A stretch of 64,000 nucleotides of DNA, from NCBI RefSeq assembly GCF_006438825.1, contig NZ_RCZP01000019.1, positions 1 through 64,000 on the forward strand. Direction: 5' to 3'. The position numbers and the translations under genes are program-made. Shown here in pieces: positions 38,419 to 49,997 of this stretch; positions within the stretch are counted from its first letter, which is position 1; each line of letters begins with the position of its first letter. Under the pieces are notes generated by a model, which worked only from the letters and a program-made list of their open reading frames with translations, made no database searches and was not told the DNA's origin. This DNA is from Muricoccus nepalensis (GTDB lineage: Bacteria; Pseudomonadota; Alphaproteobacteria; Acetobacterales; Acetobacteraceae).

Positions 38419-39602
38419 CGCAGCCTCTCGAGGATCGAGACGTAGTTCGCGACCGCCGCGCCGCCCATGTTGAAGACGCCGCCGAGCGTCGCGCCGGGGA
38501 CCTGCATTACGCCGGCCTCCCCGGCCAGCTGCATCGCGGCGAGGACATGCATGGAGACGCCGGTGGCGCCGATCGGGTGCCCTTTGGACTTCAGCCCGCC
38601 CGAGGGATTGACCGGCAGCCGCCCCCCCTTCGCGACCGTGCCGTCGAGCACGGCGCGCGCGCCCTGGCCCTCGGGCACGAGGCCCATGGCCTCGTAGTCG
38701 ATCAGCTCCGCGATCGTGAAGCAGTCGTGCACCTCGGCGAAGGACAGGTCGCCGACACCGGTGCCCGACGCGTCGTAGGCGCGGCGCCAGGCCTCCCGCG
38801 CGCCCTCGAAGCGGGTGATGTCGCGCGCCGAGATCGGCATCAGGTCGTTCACCTGCACGGCCGCGCGGAAGTGGACGGCCTTGCTCATGGACGCGGCCGT
38901 CTCGGCGTCGGTCAGCACCATCGCCGCCGCGCCGTCCGAAACCAAGCTGCAGTCGGTGCGCTTGAGGGGGCCGGCGACGACCGGGTTCCGCTCGCTCTCC
39001 GTGCGGCAGAACTCGTAGCCGAGGTCCTTGCGCATCTGGGCGTAGGGGTTGTCGACGCCGTTGCGGTGGTTCTTCGCGGCGATCGCGGCCAGGGCGTCGG
39101 ACTGGTCGCCGTGGCGCTGGAAATAGGCGTCCGCGATGCGGGCGAAGACGCCGGCGAAGCCCGCGGGGATGTCCCCTTCCTCGCGCCGGTAGGCGCAGCC
39201 GAGAAGAACGTCGCCGACCTGGGCACCGGGGATGCCCGTCATCTTCTCGACGCCGATGACGAGGGTGAAGCGGCCGCGCCGGGCGGCCAGGAAGTCCATC
39301 GCGCCGTGGATGGCGGCGGAGCCGGTCGCGCAGGCGTTCTCAAGCCGGGTGGCCGGGCGGAACCGGAGCTCCGGCAGGGACTGCAGCACGAGGGAGGAGG
39401 GAAAGTCCTGCTTCTGGAAGCCGCCGTTGAAGTGGCCGACGTAGATCGCGTCGACCTCCGACGGATCGATCCCCGCGTCCTCGATGGCGGCCCGGGCCAC
39501 GCGGCCGATCAGCGCCTCCGCGTCCGGCGCGTCCTCGAGCTTGCCGAAGGGGCTGTGCGACCAGCCGACGATGCAGGCCCCTTCGATCGCGCGCGCATCC
39601 AT
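38415..39602 (-). CDS. Thiolase-family acyltransferase (SCP2-type)
   Basis: 395 residues. Active-site Cys in RLENACATGSAAIH, and His in KGHPIGATGVSMH. The second Cys of biosynthetic thiolases (CxGxG) is replaced by FNMGGAAVANYVS, as in the SCPx-like group whose substrates are often unknown. A role in acyl-CoA breakdown or condensation is likely. ATG 39602. Its stop overlaps the deacetylase start. Confidence 0.85.
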   Translation of the reverse strand: MDARAIEGACIVGWSHSPFGKLEDAPDAEALIGRVARAAIEDAGIDPSEVDAIYVGHFNGGFQKQDFPSSLVLQSLPELRFRPATRLENACATGSAAIHGAMDFLAARRGRFTLVIGVEKMTGIPGAQVGDVLLGCAYRREEGDIPAGFAGVFARIADAYFQRHGDQSDALAAIAAKNHRNGVDNPYAQMRKDLGYEFCRTESERNPVVAGPLKRTDCSLVSDGAAAMVLTDAETAASMSKAVHFRAAVQVNDLMPISARDITRFEGAREAWRRAYDASGTGVGDLSFAEVHDCFTIAELIDYEAMGLVPEGQGARAVLDGTVAKGGRLPVNPSGGLKSKGHPIGATGVSMHVLAAMQLAGEAGVMQVPGATLGGVFNMGGAAVANYVSILERLR

Positions 39603-39691
39603 TGCCCCGTCCTCCCGTGCTTCGCCGGGAAGATAGGGTGGGGCCGTGCGATCCGGAATAGGGGCCGGCCGCCGCGCCCGGCGCCGGCGCC

Positions 39692-40528
39692 TCAGCCGCG
39701 GAAGAGGCTGAGCAGTCCCTGCGGCGCCTGATTGGCGATGCCGAGCGCCTGCGTGCCCAGCTGCTGCCGGATCTTCAGGGCCTCGAGCTTAGCGCTCTCC
39801 TTGGCCAGGTCGGCGTCGATGAGCGAGCCGAGCCCCGTGTTCAGCGAGTCCAGCTTCTCCTTGTTGTAGTTCATCTGGGCGTCGAGATAGTTCGAGTTCG
39901 AGCCGAAGGTGTTGAGCGCGGTGTTCACGGCCGCCATCTTCGTCACGAAGTCGCCGGTCGAGGCGAGGGCCGCGGCCGCCGCCGTTGCGTCCGTCGGGGC
40001 GGACGCGACCACCAGCGTGGAGGCGCCCTCGACCGCCGTCAGCGTGAAGAGCGTCGCCTGCTCGTTCCGCGTGGTCGCGATGTCGCCGCCGCCCGCGGCG
40101 ACGGTGGTGTTGAGGAGGGTGCGGCCGTTGTAGGTCGCGTCCTCGATGAAGTTGGTGACCTGGGTGCGCAGGGAGTCGTACTGCGACTGGTACTGGGTGC
40201 GCTGGGAGTCGGACAGCGTGCCGTCCGCGAGCTTCACCAGCACGCCGCGGATCTGCGACATGGTGTCGGAGACCTTGTTCAGGCCGGCGAGCGTGGTGTC
40301 CAGGATGCCCTTGACGCTGCCCATCTGCTCGTTGGCCGAGGTCAGGCCCGCGATGTCGGCGCGGACCGACTGCGCGACGGCGAAGGCGGCACCGTCGTCC
40401 TTCGCGTCCGCCACGCGATAGCCGGTCGAGACGCGCTTCTGCGTCATGGCCAACGACTCGTTGGTGCGGTTCAGCGATTGCAGCGCGACCTGCGCGCCGA
40501 TGTTCGTATTGACCGAGTTCGTCGCCAT
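39692..40528 (-). CDS. Flagellin
   Basis: 278 residues. N-terminal MATNSVNTNIGAQVALQSLNRTNESL and C-terminal KIRQQLGTQALGIANQAPQGLLSLFRG are the D0/D1 helices of alphaproteobacterial flagellins; the middle is short (Ala/Thr-rich, residues 140-200), so there is no large D2/D3. AAGGGAAG lies before the ATG. It forms the filament. No other flagellar or flaF/flbT gene is nearby, so this is an isolated copy. Confidence 0.95.
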   Translation of the reverse strand: MATNSVNTNIGAQVALQSLNRTNESLAMTQKRVSTGYRVADAKDDGAAFAVAQSVRADIAGLTSANEQMGSVKGILDTTLAGLNKVSDTMSQIRGVLVKLADGTLSDSQRTQYQSQYDSLRTQVTNFIEDATYNGRTLLNTTVAAGGGDIATTRNEQATLFTLTAVEGASTLVVASAPTDATAAAAALASTGDFVTKMAAVNTALNTFGSNSNYLDAQMNYNKEKLDSLNTGLGSLIDADLAKESAKLEALKIRQQLGTQALGIANQAPQGLLSLFRG

Positions 40529-40718
40529 CGGGGTCTTCCCTTCGCGTCGGCGGGTTTCCCGCCCTCTGCTGGAGAATGGACGCGACCGGTGAAGGAAAGG
40601 CTAACGGCGGCCGGTGCCCGTCACCGAGTGTGAATCACGGCACCGCGATCATGAGGCCGGCACCACCTGCGGAACGCCGCGCGCGGGACGCCGAGGATCG
40701 GAGATGCAGGCCGGAATC
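40529..40718. promoter_or_regulatory. Upstream region of flagellin
   Basis: 190 bases between flagellin and the terminator of the next gene, with low-GC patches such as GTGAATCACGG and CTTTCCTTCACC. The flagellin promoter should lie here; I saw no full sigma-28 or sigma-54 consensus. Confidence 0.3.
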
Positions 40719-40744
40719 AAAAAGCCCCGGCGCAGGGCCGGGGC
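40719..40744 (-). terminator. Intrinsic terminator of the cold-shock gene
   Basis: On the - strand GCCCCGGC-CCTGC-GCCGGGGC followed by TTTTT: a perfect 8-bp GC stem, 5-base loop and U-run, 28 bases after the cold-shock gene stop. It is the clearest rho-independent terminator in the window. Confidence 0.88.
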
Positions 40745-40772
40745 CTTCCGAACGCTTGGGGCGGCGAGTGGA

Positions 40773-41543
40773 TCAGTCGCCCTTGTACTGCACGGCCTGG
40801 CGGCCGCGCTGGCCGTCGCGGACGTCGAGCGCCACCTTCTGGCCCTGCTGCACGTCGGTCACGCCGGCGCGCTGCAGGACGGAGGAGTGCAGGAACACGT
40901 CCTGCCCGCCGTCGTCCGGGGTGACGAAGCCGAAGCCGCGCACCTGGTCGAACCACTTGACCGTGCCATTCACAGCGTAGGTCGGACCGCCTTCATCGCG
41001 GCCGAAGTCGCGGCGCGGCGGCGGACGGTCCCCAAAGTCGCGGCGCGGCGCGCCGAAACCGCCGCCCGCGGGCGCGCCGAAGCCGCCACCACCACCGAAG
41101 TCACGGCGCGGCGGACGGTCCCCGAAGCCGCCGCCACCACCACCGAAGTCACGGCGCGGCGGACGGTCCCCGAAACCGCCGCCACCACCACCGAAGTCAC
41201 GGCGCGGCGGGCGATCGCCGAAGCCGCCGCCGCCACCACCGAAGTCACGACGCGGCGGGCGGTCCCCGAAACCGCCACCCCCGCCGGAGCCGCCCGGGCC
41301 GGGCTTCAGCTCAACGATACGGGTCACGAGGCGGCGGCCCTGGCGGTCCGTGCCGATCTCGCAGACGAGCTTGTCGCCCGTGTCGGCCGACTGGATGCCG
41401 GCCTCTGCCATTGCGGATGCGTGGAAAAAAACGTCCTGCCCATCGGGACCAAGCACAAAGCCAAAGCCCTTGCGGCCGTTGTACCACTTCACCTCAGCCT
41501 CTACGGGCCCGGTGCCACCCTGCGATTCATTCTCGGGGAACAC
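40773..41543 (-). CDS. Double cold-shock-domain RNA-binding protein with Gly/Arg repeat linker
   Basis: 256 residues from GTG 41543. The first cold-shock domain (about 15-78) has VKWYNGRKGFGFV and DVFFHAS. The second (about 190-255) has VKWFDQVRGFGFV and DVFLHSS; these are RNP1 and RNP2. Between them is a 100-residue Gly/Arg/Asp-rich linker with four copies of a 16-residue unit plus degenerate copies, comparable with RGG boxes. It probably binds RNA or single-stranded DNA and may condense it. The gene is monocistronic, with a terminator behind it. Confidence 0.92.
   Translation of the reverse strand: MFPENESQGGTGPVEAEVKWYNGRKGFGFVLGPDGQDVFFHASAMAEAGIQSADTGDKLVCEIGTDRQGRRLVTRIVELKPGPGGSGGGGGFGDRPPRRDFGGGGGGFGDRPPRRDFGGGGGGFGDRPPRRDFGGGGGGFGDRPPRRDFGGGGGFGAPAGGGFGAPRRDFGDRPPPRRDFGRDEGGPTYAVNGTVKWFDQVRGFGFVTPDDGGQDVFLHSSVLQRAGVTDVQQGQKVALDVRDGQRGRQAVQYKGD
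41094..41285. repeat. Four 48-bp tandem repeats coding GGGGGFGDRPPRRDFG
   Basis: Inside the cold-shock gene, with small base differences (GGCGG/GGAC variants, CCACCACCACC tracts). Each unit keeps the frame, so recombination can change the linker length. Residues 87-150 are the regular part; degenerate copies follow to about residue 182. Confidence 0.9.
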
Positions 41544-41625
41544 TGTATCTCTATTTCCGCAAACCAGTCGGCCCGACGGGATGCAGGACCGGTATCGTCA
41601 TGCTCGCACGGTCCTGCAAGGAATG

Positions 41626-42933
41626 CTAGGTGAATCGTCGGGGATTGTAGGGCGCGAGGTCCAGCGGCGGCGGGGTTCCGGCGGCCAGGGCGGCGGCGGC
41701 CTCGCCGCTCCGCGGGCCGCCGACCAGGCCGACATGGCCGTGCCCGAAGGCGAGGACCACGTCGGGCGTCGCGCCGGAGGGGCCGAGGCAGGGCAGGCCG
41801 TCCGGCATCGACGGCCGGTGCCCCATCCAGAAGGAGACCTTCTCCTCGGGAAGGTCGCGCGGGAGCGCGGGGAAGCTCCGCAGCAGGTGGTCCCGCAGGA
41901 TGCCCGCGCGCCGCCAGTCCGGCGCCGCCTCCAGCCCCGCGATCTCCACCTGCCCGGAGACGCGGAGGCCGGCGCGCGTCCCGGTAATGGCCATCTTTCC
42001 GTCCGAGGGCATGACGGGGATGCGGGGACCGGTCCGGGCGTCGAGCACAACCGCGTGATACCCCCGCTCCGTCTCCAACGGCACGCGCGACCCGGCCGCC
42101 GCGGCGAGCGCCTTCGACCGGGCGCCCGCGCAGATGACGGCGCGGTCGGCCGCGATCTCTCCTTCCGCGGTCGCGACCGCGCGCAGCCTTCCGCCCTCGA
42201 TCCGAAAGCCCGTGGCGGCGACGCGGCGGAGCGCCGCCCCCTCGGCGACGGCCTGCGCCACCAGGGCCGCGACATAGGCGCCGGGGTCAGTGCAGTGGCC
42301 GCCCTCCTCGAAGAGGGCGCCAAAGCCGTAGCGGCGGTCGAGTTCCGGCTGGAGCTGCCGCATCTCCTCCGGCCCGACCTCCTTCCAGGCAAGCCCGACG
42401 GCGCGGCGGATGCGCCAGCCCAGGGCTTCCGCCTCGTACTCGGCGCGCGACGGGTAGACGTACATCAGCCCGTCGCGCCGGATCAGCTCCGGCACGCCGG
42501 CGCGGGCGGCGAGCGCCCGGTGAAGCTCCGGGCCGTCCCGAAGGAGCGGCCGCAGGGCTTGGGCCGTCCGGAGGACGCGCGCCTCCGTCGCGCCCGAGCG
42601 GAGGTAGGCGACCAGCCAGGGGAGGACCTTCGGCAGGTAGGACCAGCGGATGGCCAGCGGCCCCAGCGGGTCGCGGAGGAAGCCCGGCACCTTGCGCCAC
42701 AGGCCGGGCACGGAGGGCGGGATGACGGACATGGGCGAGAGCCAGCAGCCGTTCCCGTAGGAGGCCGCCTGCTCCCCGCCGGGTGGCCCGGGGTCGAGGA
42801 GGGTGACGCGCAGCCCCCGGTCGAGGGCGGCGAGGGCGGTGCAGGCGCCGACGATGCCGGCGCCGATCACCACCAGGTGGGCCCCGGCGGAGGGGGAGGT
42901 CTGCGATCCGGCCGCGGCCGGATCAGCCGGCAT
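41626..42933 (-). CDS. FAD-dependent D-amino acid dehydrogenase-like oxidoreductase (DadA family)
   Basis: 435 residues from ATG 42933 (a TTG precedes it). N-terminal Rossmann motif VVIGAGIVGACTALAALDRG, then the DAO-family stretch AASYGNGCWLSP and C-terminal GHGHVGLVGGPRSG. It oxidises D-amino acids or similar amines, passing electrons to the membrane chain. Its start overlaps the end of the molybdenum-enzyme FAD subunit gene by 11 bases, so they are co-translated. The substrate may be what the upstream transporter imports. Confidence 0.87.
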   Translation of the reverse strand: MPADPAAAGSQTSPSAGAHLVVIGAGIVGACTALAALDRGLRVTLLDPGPPGGEQAASYGNGCWLSPMSVIPPSVPGLWRKVPGFLRDPLGPLAIRWSYLPKVLPWLVAYLRSGATEARVLRTAQALRPLLRDGPELHRALAARAGVPELIRRDGLMYVYPSRAEYEAEALGWRIRRAVGLAWKEVGPEEMRQLQPELDRRYGFGALFEEGGHCTDPGAYVAALVAQAVAEGAALRRVAATGFRIEGGRLRAVATAEGEIAADRAVICAGARSKALAAAAGSRVPLETERGYHAVVLDARTGPRIPVMPSDGKMAITGTRAGLRVSGQVEIAGLEAAPDWRRAGILRDHLLRSFPALPRDLPEEKVSFWMGHRPSMPDGLPCLGPSGATPDVVLAFGHGHVGLVGGPRSGEAAAALAAGTPPPLDLAPYNPRRFT

Positions 42934-43714
42934 CAAGGATCGCGCGCTTCGCCATGACGGTGACGAGGTGGGCGCGGTACTCGGCGCTGCCGTGGATGTC
43001 GCCGTTCAGCCCCTCCGCGGACTGGCGGATGCCCGCGACCGCCTCGGGCGACCAGTTGGAGGCGAGCGCCGCCTCCATCTCGGACTGGCGGAACACGCCC
43101 GGCCCCGCCCCGTTCACCACCACCCGCACGCCCGCGGGACCCCGCGCGACGAAGACGCCCGTCATGACGTAGCGGGACGCCGGGTTGCGCATCTTCGCGT
43201 AGCCGGCCTTTTCGGGGATGGGGAACTCGATCGCCGTCAGCAGCTCGCCGGGCTCGAGGGCGGTGGTGAACATGCCCTGGAAGTAGTCGTCGGCCGCGAT
43301 GCGGCGGCGGTCGGTCACGAAGGTGGCGCCGAGGGCGAGGGCCGCGGAGGGGTAGTCGGCCGCGGGGTCGTTGTTCGCGAGCGACCCGCCCATCGTGCCG
43401 CGGTTGCGGACCTGCGTGTCGCCGAGATGGCCCGCCATCCAGGCGAGCGCCGGGATCGCCGCCTTCACCGCCGGGTCGTTCTCGATCTCCTGGTGGCGCG
43501 CCATGGCGCCGATGACGATCTTGCCCCCCTCCCGCCGGATGCCGCGGAGCTCCGCGATACCGGAGAGGTCGACGAGGGCGGAGGGATGGTCGAGCCGGTG
43601 CTTGAGCGCCGGCAGGAGGGTCTGCCCGCCCGAGATCGGGCGCGCCTCCGGGTCGGCGAGAAGCCCCACGGCCTCGGCGATGGTGGAAGGCTTGTGGTAG
43701 GCGAAGTCGTACAT
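42923..43714 (-). CDS. Molybdenum hydroxylase FAD-binding medium subunit (CoxM/XdhB-like)
   Basis: 263 residues. FAD-binding motifs PISGGQTLLPALKHRL and RGTMGGSLANNDPAADYPSA match the medium subunit of CO dehydrogenase/xanthine dehydrogenase-type enzymes. It passes electrons from the iron-sulphur subunit to NAD or the quinone pool. Five bases after the coxS-like gene. The catalytic large subunit is not in the window. Confidence 0.92.
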   Translation of the reverse strand: MYDFAYHKPSTIAEAVGLLADPEARPISGGQTLLPALKHRLDHPSALVDLSGIAELRGIRREGGKIVIGAMARHQEIENDPAVKAAIPALAWMAGHLGDTQVRNRGTMGGSLANNDPAADYPSAALALGATFVTDRRRIAADDYFQGMFTTALEPGELLTAIEFPIPEKAGYAKMRNPASRYVMTGVFVARGPAGVRVVVNGAGPGVFRQSEMEAALASNWSPEAVAGIRQSAEGLNGDIHGSAEYRAHLVTVMAKRAILDAG

Positions 43715-43719
43715 GGCGA

Positions 43720-44223
43720 TCAGACCTCGGCCGGGGCGAGCGCGTCGCGGCGGCCGTGCATGACCTCCTGCGCGGCGGCGATCGCCTTGACGATGTTGTG
43801 GTAGCCCGTGCAGCGGCAGAGGTTGCCCTCCAGACCCTCGCGGATCTCGTGCTCGCTCATCCCGTCCGGGTGCTTCTTCACGAGGTCGATGGCCGACATG
43901 ACCATCCCCGGCGTGCAGAAGCCGCATTGCAGCGCGTGATACTCGCGGAAGGCCTCCTGCATCGGGTGCAGCGTGCCGTCGGGCGCGGCGAGGCCCTCGA
44001 TCGTCGTGACGTCGCTGCCGTCGGCCTGGACGGCGAGGATGGTGCAGGCCTTCACGCTCTCGCCGTCGACGTGCACGACGCAGGCGCCGCACTGGCTCGT
44101 GTCGCACCCGACATGGGTGCCCGTCAGGCGCAGCTTCTCCCGCAGCAGCTCCACCAGGAGGGTCCGCCCCTCCACGTCCACGCTGTGGCGCTGGCCGTTC
44201 ACCGTCAGGCTGACATTCGGCAT
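43720..44223 (-). CDS. Molybdenum hydroxylase 2Fe-2S small subunit (CoxS-like)
   Basis: 167 residues from ATG 44223. Plant-type cluster [11 protein letters not shown] with a further Cys after it, and the second cluster CGFCTPGM...CRCTGYHNI. Starts [19 protein letters not shown], as normal for the family. It transfers electrons from the Mo-cofactor site to the FAD subunit. The frame is open 20 codons upstream, not coding-like. Confidence 0.94.
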   Translation of the reverse strand: MPNVSLTVNGQRHSVDVEGRTLLVELLREKLRLTGTHVGCDTSQCGACVVHVDGESVKACTILAVQADGSDVTTIEGLAAPDGTLHPMQEAFREYHALQCGFCTPGMVMSAIDLVKKHPDGMSEHEIREGLEGNLCRCTGYHNIVKAIAAAQEVMHGRRDALAPAEV

Positions 44224-44322
44224 TTTCGGCTCCCGCTCGGGTCCCCCGGGGGGACCTCCCTTGCGCGGAGGGTCGCCCGGCACCCCGGGGCCGTCAAGCG
44301 AGCCCTCCCCGCTCCTCGCCCC

Positions 44323-46355
<2,033 letters not shown>

Positions 46356-46357
46356 GC

Positions 46358-47299
46358 TCAGACCTTCTTCGCCATGCGGGGATCGAGCCAGTCGCGCAGC
46401 CCGTCGCCAAGCAGGTTCACGGCGAGCACGGTCAGCGAGAGGAAGATGGCCGGGAAGAAGACGATGTAGGGCTTCACCTGCCAGAGCGCCCTCCCCTCCG
46501 CCATGATGTTCCCCCAGGAGGGGATGATCGGCGGCGTGCCCGCGCCGATGAAGGAGAGGATGCTCTCGGCGATCATGGCGCTGGCGCAGATGTAGGTGGC
46601 CTGCACGGTGAGCGGCGCCAGCGTGTTCGGCAGGATGTGGCGGACGATGATGCGGGGCGTGGAGGTGCCCGACGCCACGGCCGCGTCGACATAGGGCTGC
46701 TCGCGGAGCGACAGCACCACGCCGCGGACGAGGCGGGAGACGCGCGGCACCTCGGCGATGGTGATGGCGAGGATGACGTTCCCCACGCTGCCCCTCGTCA
46801 GCGCCATGAGGGCGATCGCGAGCAGGATGGAGGGGATGGACATCAGCCCGTCCATGATCCGCATGATGATGGCGTCCGCCCAGCGGATGAAGCCGGAGGT
46901 GAGCCCGATGGCCAGGCCGATGACGGAGGAGAAGAAGGCGACCGCGAAGCCCACGATGAGCGAGACCCGCGCGCCGTGGAGCACGCGGGAGTAGACGTCC
47001 CGGCCGAGCATGTCGGTGCCGAACCAGTAGAGGGCGGAAGGCTCCCGCGTGCGCCGGGCGGGGGCGAGGGCGGTCGGGTCCACGGTCCAGAGCAGGGGGG
47101 CGAGGACCGCCATGAGGATGATGAGCAGCATCAGGCCGCCCCCGACCGCGATGGTCGGGTTCCGGCGCAGGAATCCGAGGAAGCCGCGCCGGGCCTTCAC
47201 GGGCGGTAGGATGTCGGGCATCGGCGCGGCGGCCGCGACGTCCTCCGCCCGGAGGGCGGCCCGCGGGAGGGCGCCGGGCTGGAAGGTGGAGGTGCTCAA
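46358..47299 (-). CDS. Peptide-type ABC transporter permease (DppC-like)
   Basis: 313 residues from TTG 47299, whose TTGA overlaps the end of the first permease gene. N-terminal membrane helix near residue 44-66, then five more helices and the EAA-type loop ([23 protein letters not shown]). The ORF is open to 48037 but the earlier codons are a shadow of dppB. Forms the channel with the DppB-like protein. Confidence 0.93.
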   Translation of the reverse strand: MSTSTFQPGALPRAALRAEDVAAAAPMPDILPPVKARRGFLGFLRRNPTIAVGGGLMLLIILMAVLAPLLWTVDPTALAPARRTREPSALYWFGTDMLGRDVYSRVLHGARVSLIVGFAVAFFSSVIGLAIGLTSGFIRWADAIIMRIMDGLMSIPSILLAIALMALTRGSVGNVILAITIAEVPRVSRLVRGVVLSLREQPYVDAAVASGTSTPRIIVRHILPNTLAPLTVQATYICASAMIAESILSFIGAGTPPIIPSWGNIMAEGRALWQVKPYIVFFPAIFLSLTVLAVNLLGDGLRDWLDPRMAKKV

Positions 47300-48237
47300 T
47301 ACCGGATCCTCGGATCGAACAGGGTGTAGAGAAGGTCGATGACCAGGTTCACCAGCACATAGGTGAAGGAGAAGAGCAGGATCACGCCCTGGATCACCGG
47401 GTAGTCGCGCCGAAGGATGGCGTCCACCGTGAGGCGCCCCAGCCCCGGGATGGCGAAGACGCTCTCCGTGACGACCGCGCCGCCGATCAGCAGCGCAACG
47501 CCGATGCCGATCACCGTGACGATCGGCACCGCCGCGTTCTTCAGCGCGTGCAGGAAGAGGATGCCGGGCTGGGCCACGCCCTTGGCGCGGGCCGTGCGGA
47601 TGTAGTCCTGCTGCAGCACCTCGAGCATGGTGGCCCGGGTGATGCGGGCGATCAGCGCGATGTAGACGCCGCCCAGCGCCACCGAGGGCAGGATGAGGTT
47701 CTGCAGCCAGGGCCAGAAGCCGCGCTCGAAGGGCGTGTAGCCCTGCACCGGCAGCCAGTCGAGCTCGAGGGCGAAGACATAGGCCAGCAGGTAGCCGACC
47801 ACGAAGACCGGCACGGAGAAGCCGAGCACGGCGAAGCCCATCACCAGCCGGTCGATCCAGGTGCCCTGCTTCCAGGCGGCGACCACGCCCATCGGCACCG
47901 CGATGCAGATCGCGAGGATGAGGGTGATCACCATCAGCGACAGCGTCGGCTGGATGCGCTGCTGGATCATGGTGCTGACCGGCAGGTTGGTGAAGATCGA
48001 GGTGCCGAGGTCGCCCCGCATGATGTTCCAGGCCCATTCGGCGAAGCGCACGAGATAGGGCCGGTCGAGGCCGAGGCTCGCGCGGATGCGCTCGACGTCG
48101 GCGGGCGTCGCCTGGTCGCCCGCGATCACCGCCGCCGGGTCGCCGGGGGAGATGTAGAGAAGGCTGAACACGAAGAGCGCCACCACCGCCATGACGGGGA
48201 TGGTGGCGACGATCCGGCGGAGGGTGTAGGCGAGCAT
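47296..48237 (-). CDS. Peptide-type ABC transporter permease (DppB-like)
   Basis: 313 residues, six predicted membrane helices starting with [20 protein letters not shown], and the EAA loop [23 protein letters not shown]. DppB-type start with PGDPA and the LGLDRP motif. Ten bases downstream of the first binding protein. Confidence 0.95.
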   Translation of the reverse strand: MLAYTLRRIVATIPVMAVVALFVFSLLYISPGDPAAVIAGDQATPADVERIRASLGLDRPYLVRFAEWAWNIMRGDLGTSIFTNLPVSTMIQQRIQPTLSLMVITLILAICIAVPMGVVAAWKQGTWIDRLVMGFAVLGFSVPVFVVGYLLAYVFALELDWLPVQGYTPFERGFWPWLQNLILPSVALGGVYIALIARITRATMLEVLQQDYIRTARAKGVAQPGILFLHALKNAAVPIVTVIGIGVALLIGGAVVTESVFAIPGLGRLTVDAILRRDYPVIQGVILLFSFTYVLVNLVIDLLYTLFDPRIRY

Positions 48238-48247
48238 CCGGCGCTCC

Positions 48248-49855
48248 TCAGCTCTTCGACACGCCCCAGAAGAAGGGGAGCGGTCCCTTCACCACGCCCG
48301 ACACGTTCCGCCTCCAGGCCTGGTAGGAGAGGAAGAAGCCGGTCGGCGCGTAGAGGGCGAAGTCCATCGCCTCCTTGTTCAGGCGGTCCATGGCGATCTT
48401 CTCCGCGGGGGTATCGGGGGCGGCGAACCACGCGTCGCGCGCGGCCTCCACGCTGTCGCTCTTCGGCCAGCCGAACCAGGCGCCGTCGCCGTTCGCGCGG
48501 ATGGCGGTGTAGGCGGCCGGGTTGATGCAGTCCGCGCCCGCGTGCCAGGTGTGGAAGATGTGCCACCCGCCCTGGGACGGCGACGTCTTCAGGGCGCGGC
48601 GGGAGCCGACCGTGCCCCAGTCCGTCGCCACGAAGTCCACGGTCATGCCCATCCTCTTCAACAGGTCGGCCGAGACGTCGCCGAAGGCCTTCGTGATCGG
48701 CTGGTCCTGGGCAACCACGATGGTGATCGGCTCGCCCTTGTAGCCGGCCTCGGCCAGCATCCGCTTGGCGGCGTCGTAGTCGCGCCGGCCCTTGAGGATG
48801 TCGCCGCCGGCCTCGCTGTAGATCGGCGTGCCCGGGGTGAAGAAGCTCGGCAGCGTCTTCCAGAGGTTGCGGTCCTCCCCCACCAGGGCCTGCATGTAGT
48901 CCTCCTGGCTCAGCGCCTGCAGCACGGCGCGGCGGGCGCGCACGTCGTTGAAGGGCGGGTGGAGGTGGTTCATGCGGAAGGAGCCGATGTTGCCCAGCGG
49001 GTCCGCGATGTCGACCACGATGTTCCGGTTGCGCCGGAGGGTCGGCACGAGGTCGGTGATGGGGTTCTCCCACCAGTCGACCTCGCCGTTCTGCAGCGCG
49101 GCGGAAGCCGTCGCGGGATCGGGCATGATGACCCACTCGATGCGGTCGACCATCGCCCGCTTGCCGCCAGCCAGCCAGGAGGCGGGCTCGTCGCGCGGGA
49201 CGTAGTCCGCGAAGCGCTCGAACACCGCCTTCGCGCCGGGCACCCACTCGTTCCGCACGAAGCGGTAGGGGCCGGAGCCGACATACTCGCCGATCTGCTG
49301 GAAGGGGTCGGTCTTCGCGATCCGCTCGGGCATGACGAAGGAGCAGGGCGCGTTGTTCTTCGCCAGCGCCAGCAGCATCTTCGGGTAGGGCGCCTTGAGC
49401 GACCAGCGGAAGGTCCGGTCGTCCACCGCCACGAGCTCGTTCTGGATGGCTAGGATCATCTGGCCCATGGGGTCGCGCACGGCCCAGCGCTTGAGGCTGG
49501 CCACCGCGTCCTTCGCCAGCACGGGCTCGCCGTCGTGGAACTTCAGGCCGGGGCGGAGGCGGAAGGTCCAGGTCAGGCCGTCGGCGGAGGCCTCCTCGCT
49601 CTCGACCATCTGGCGCTGCGGGCGGATCTGCTCGTCCACGCCGTAGAGCGTGTCCCAGACGAGGGCGGCGGCGTTGCGGACGACGTACTGCGTGCCCCAG
49701 ATCGGGTCGAAGTTGGCGAGGTTCGCCTGCGGCACGAAGCGAAGCGTCCGGGCGTTGGCGCCCTGGGACAGCGCCGGCGCCGGCAGGCCCGCCGCGCCCA
49801 GCCCCAGGGCGGCAAGGCCCGGCCCGGCCTTCAGAAACCCACGACGATCCATCAT
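48248..49855 (-). CDS. ABC transporter periplasmic binding protein 1 (SBP_bac_5)
   Basis: 535 residues from ATG 49855. Signal with a twin-arginine-type start (MMDRRGFLKAG) and cleavage near ALSQG. Family marks: FVPQANLANFDPIWG, LKFHDGEPV, RWAVRDP, LRRNRNIVVD. It captures a peptide- or opine-like solute for the DppBCDF-like complex. The preceding gap of 142 bases suggests its own expression signals. Confidence 0.93.
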   Translation of the reverse strand: MMDRRGFLKAGPGLAALGLGAAGLPAPALSQGANARTLRFVPQANLANFDPIWGTQYVVRNAAALVWDTLYGVDEQIRPQRQMVESEEASADGLTWTFRLRPGLKFHDGEPVLAKDAVASLKRWAVRDPMGQMILAIQNELVAVDDRTFRWSLKAPYPKMLLALAKNNAPCSFVMPERIAKTDPFQQIGEYVGSGPYRFVRNEWVPGAKAVFERFADYVPRDEPASWLAGGKRAMVDRIEWVIMPDPATASAALQNGEVDWWENPITDLVPTLRRNRNIVVDIADPLGNIGSFRMNHLHPPFNDVRARRAVLQALSQEDYMQALVGEDRNLWKTLPSFFTPGTPIYSEAGGDILKGRRDYDAAKRMLAEAGYKGEPITIVVAQDQPITKAFGDVSADLLKRMGMTVDFVATDWGTVGSRRALKTSPSQGGWHIFHTWHAGADCINPAAYTAIRANGDGAWFGWPKSDSVEAARDAWFAAPDTPAEKIAMDRLNKEAMDFALYAPTGFFLSYQAWRRNVSGVVKGPLPFFWGVSKS

Positions 49856-49997
49856 CCCACTCCCATCCGCGCGGGCCTTTGCCCGGCCATCAAAGCCCTG
49901 TCCGGCGCAGCCTGCCGCAGAAAGCGGCACCGCGCCACCGTGCCGAGGCCGGCTTGCACGGCCCGTGCCACCCGTCCCCGACGAAGGCCGCCCGCCC

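Noticed and set aside
41094-41285. Regularly spaced repeats resembling a CRISPR array
   Set aside because: The 48-bp units are in frame with the cold-shock gene, there are no unique spacers, and no cas genes are nearby.
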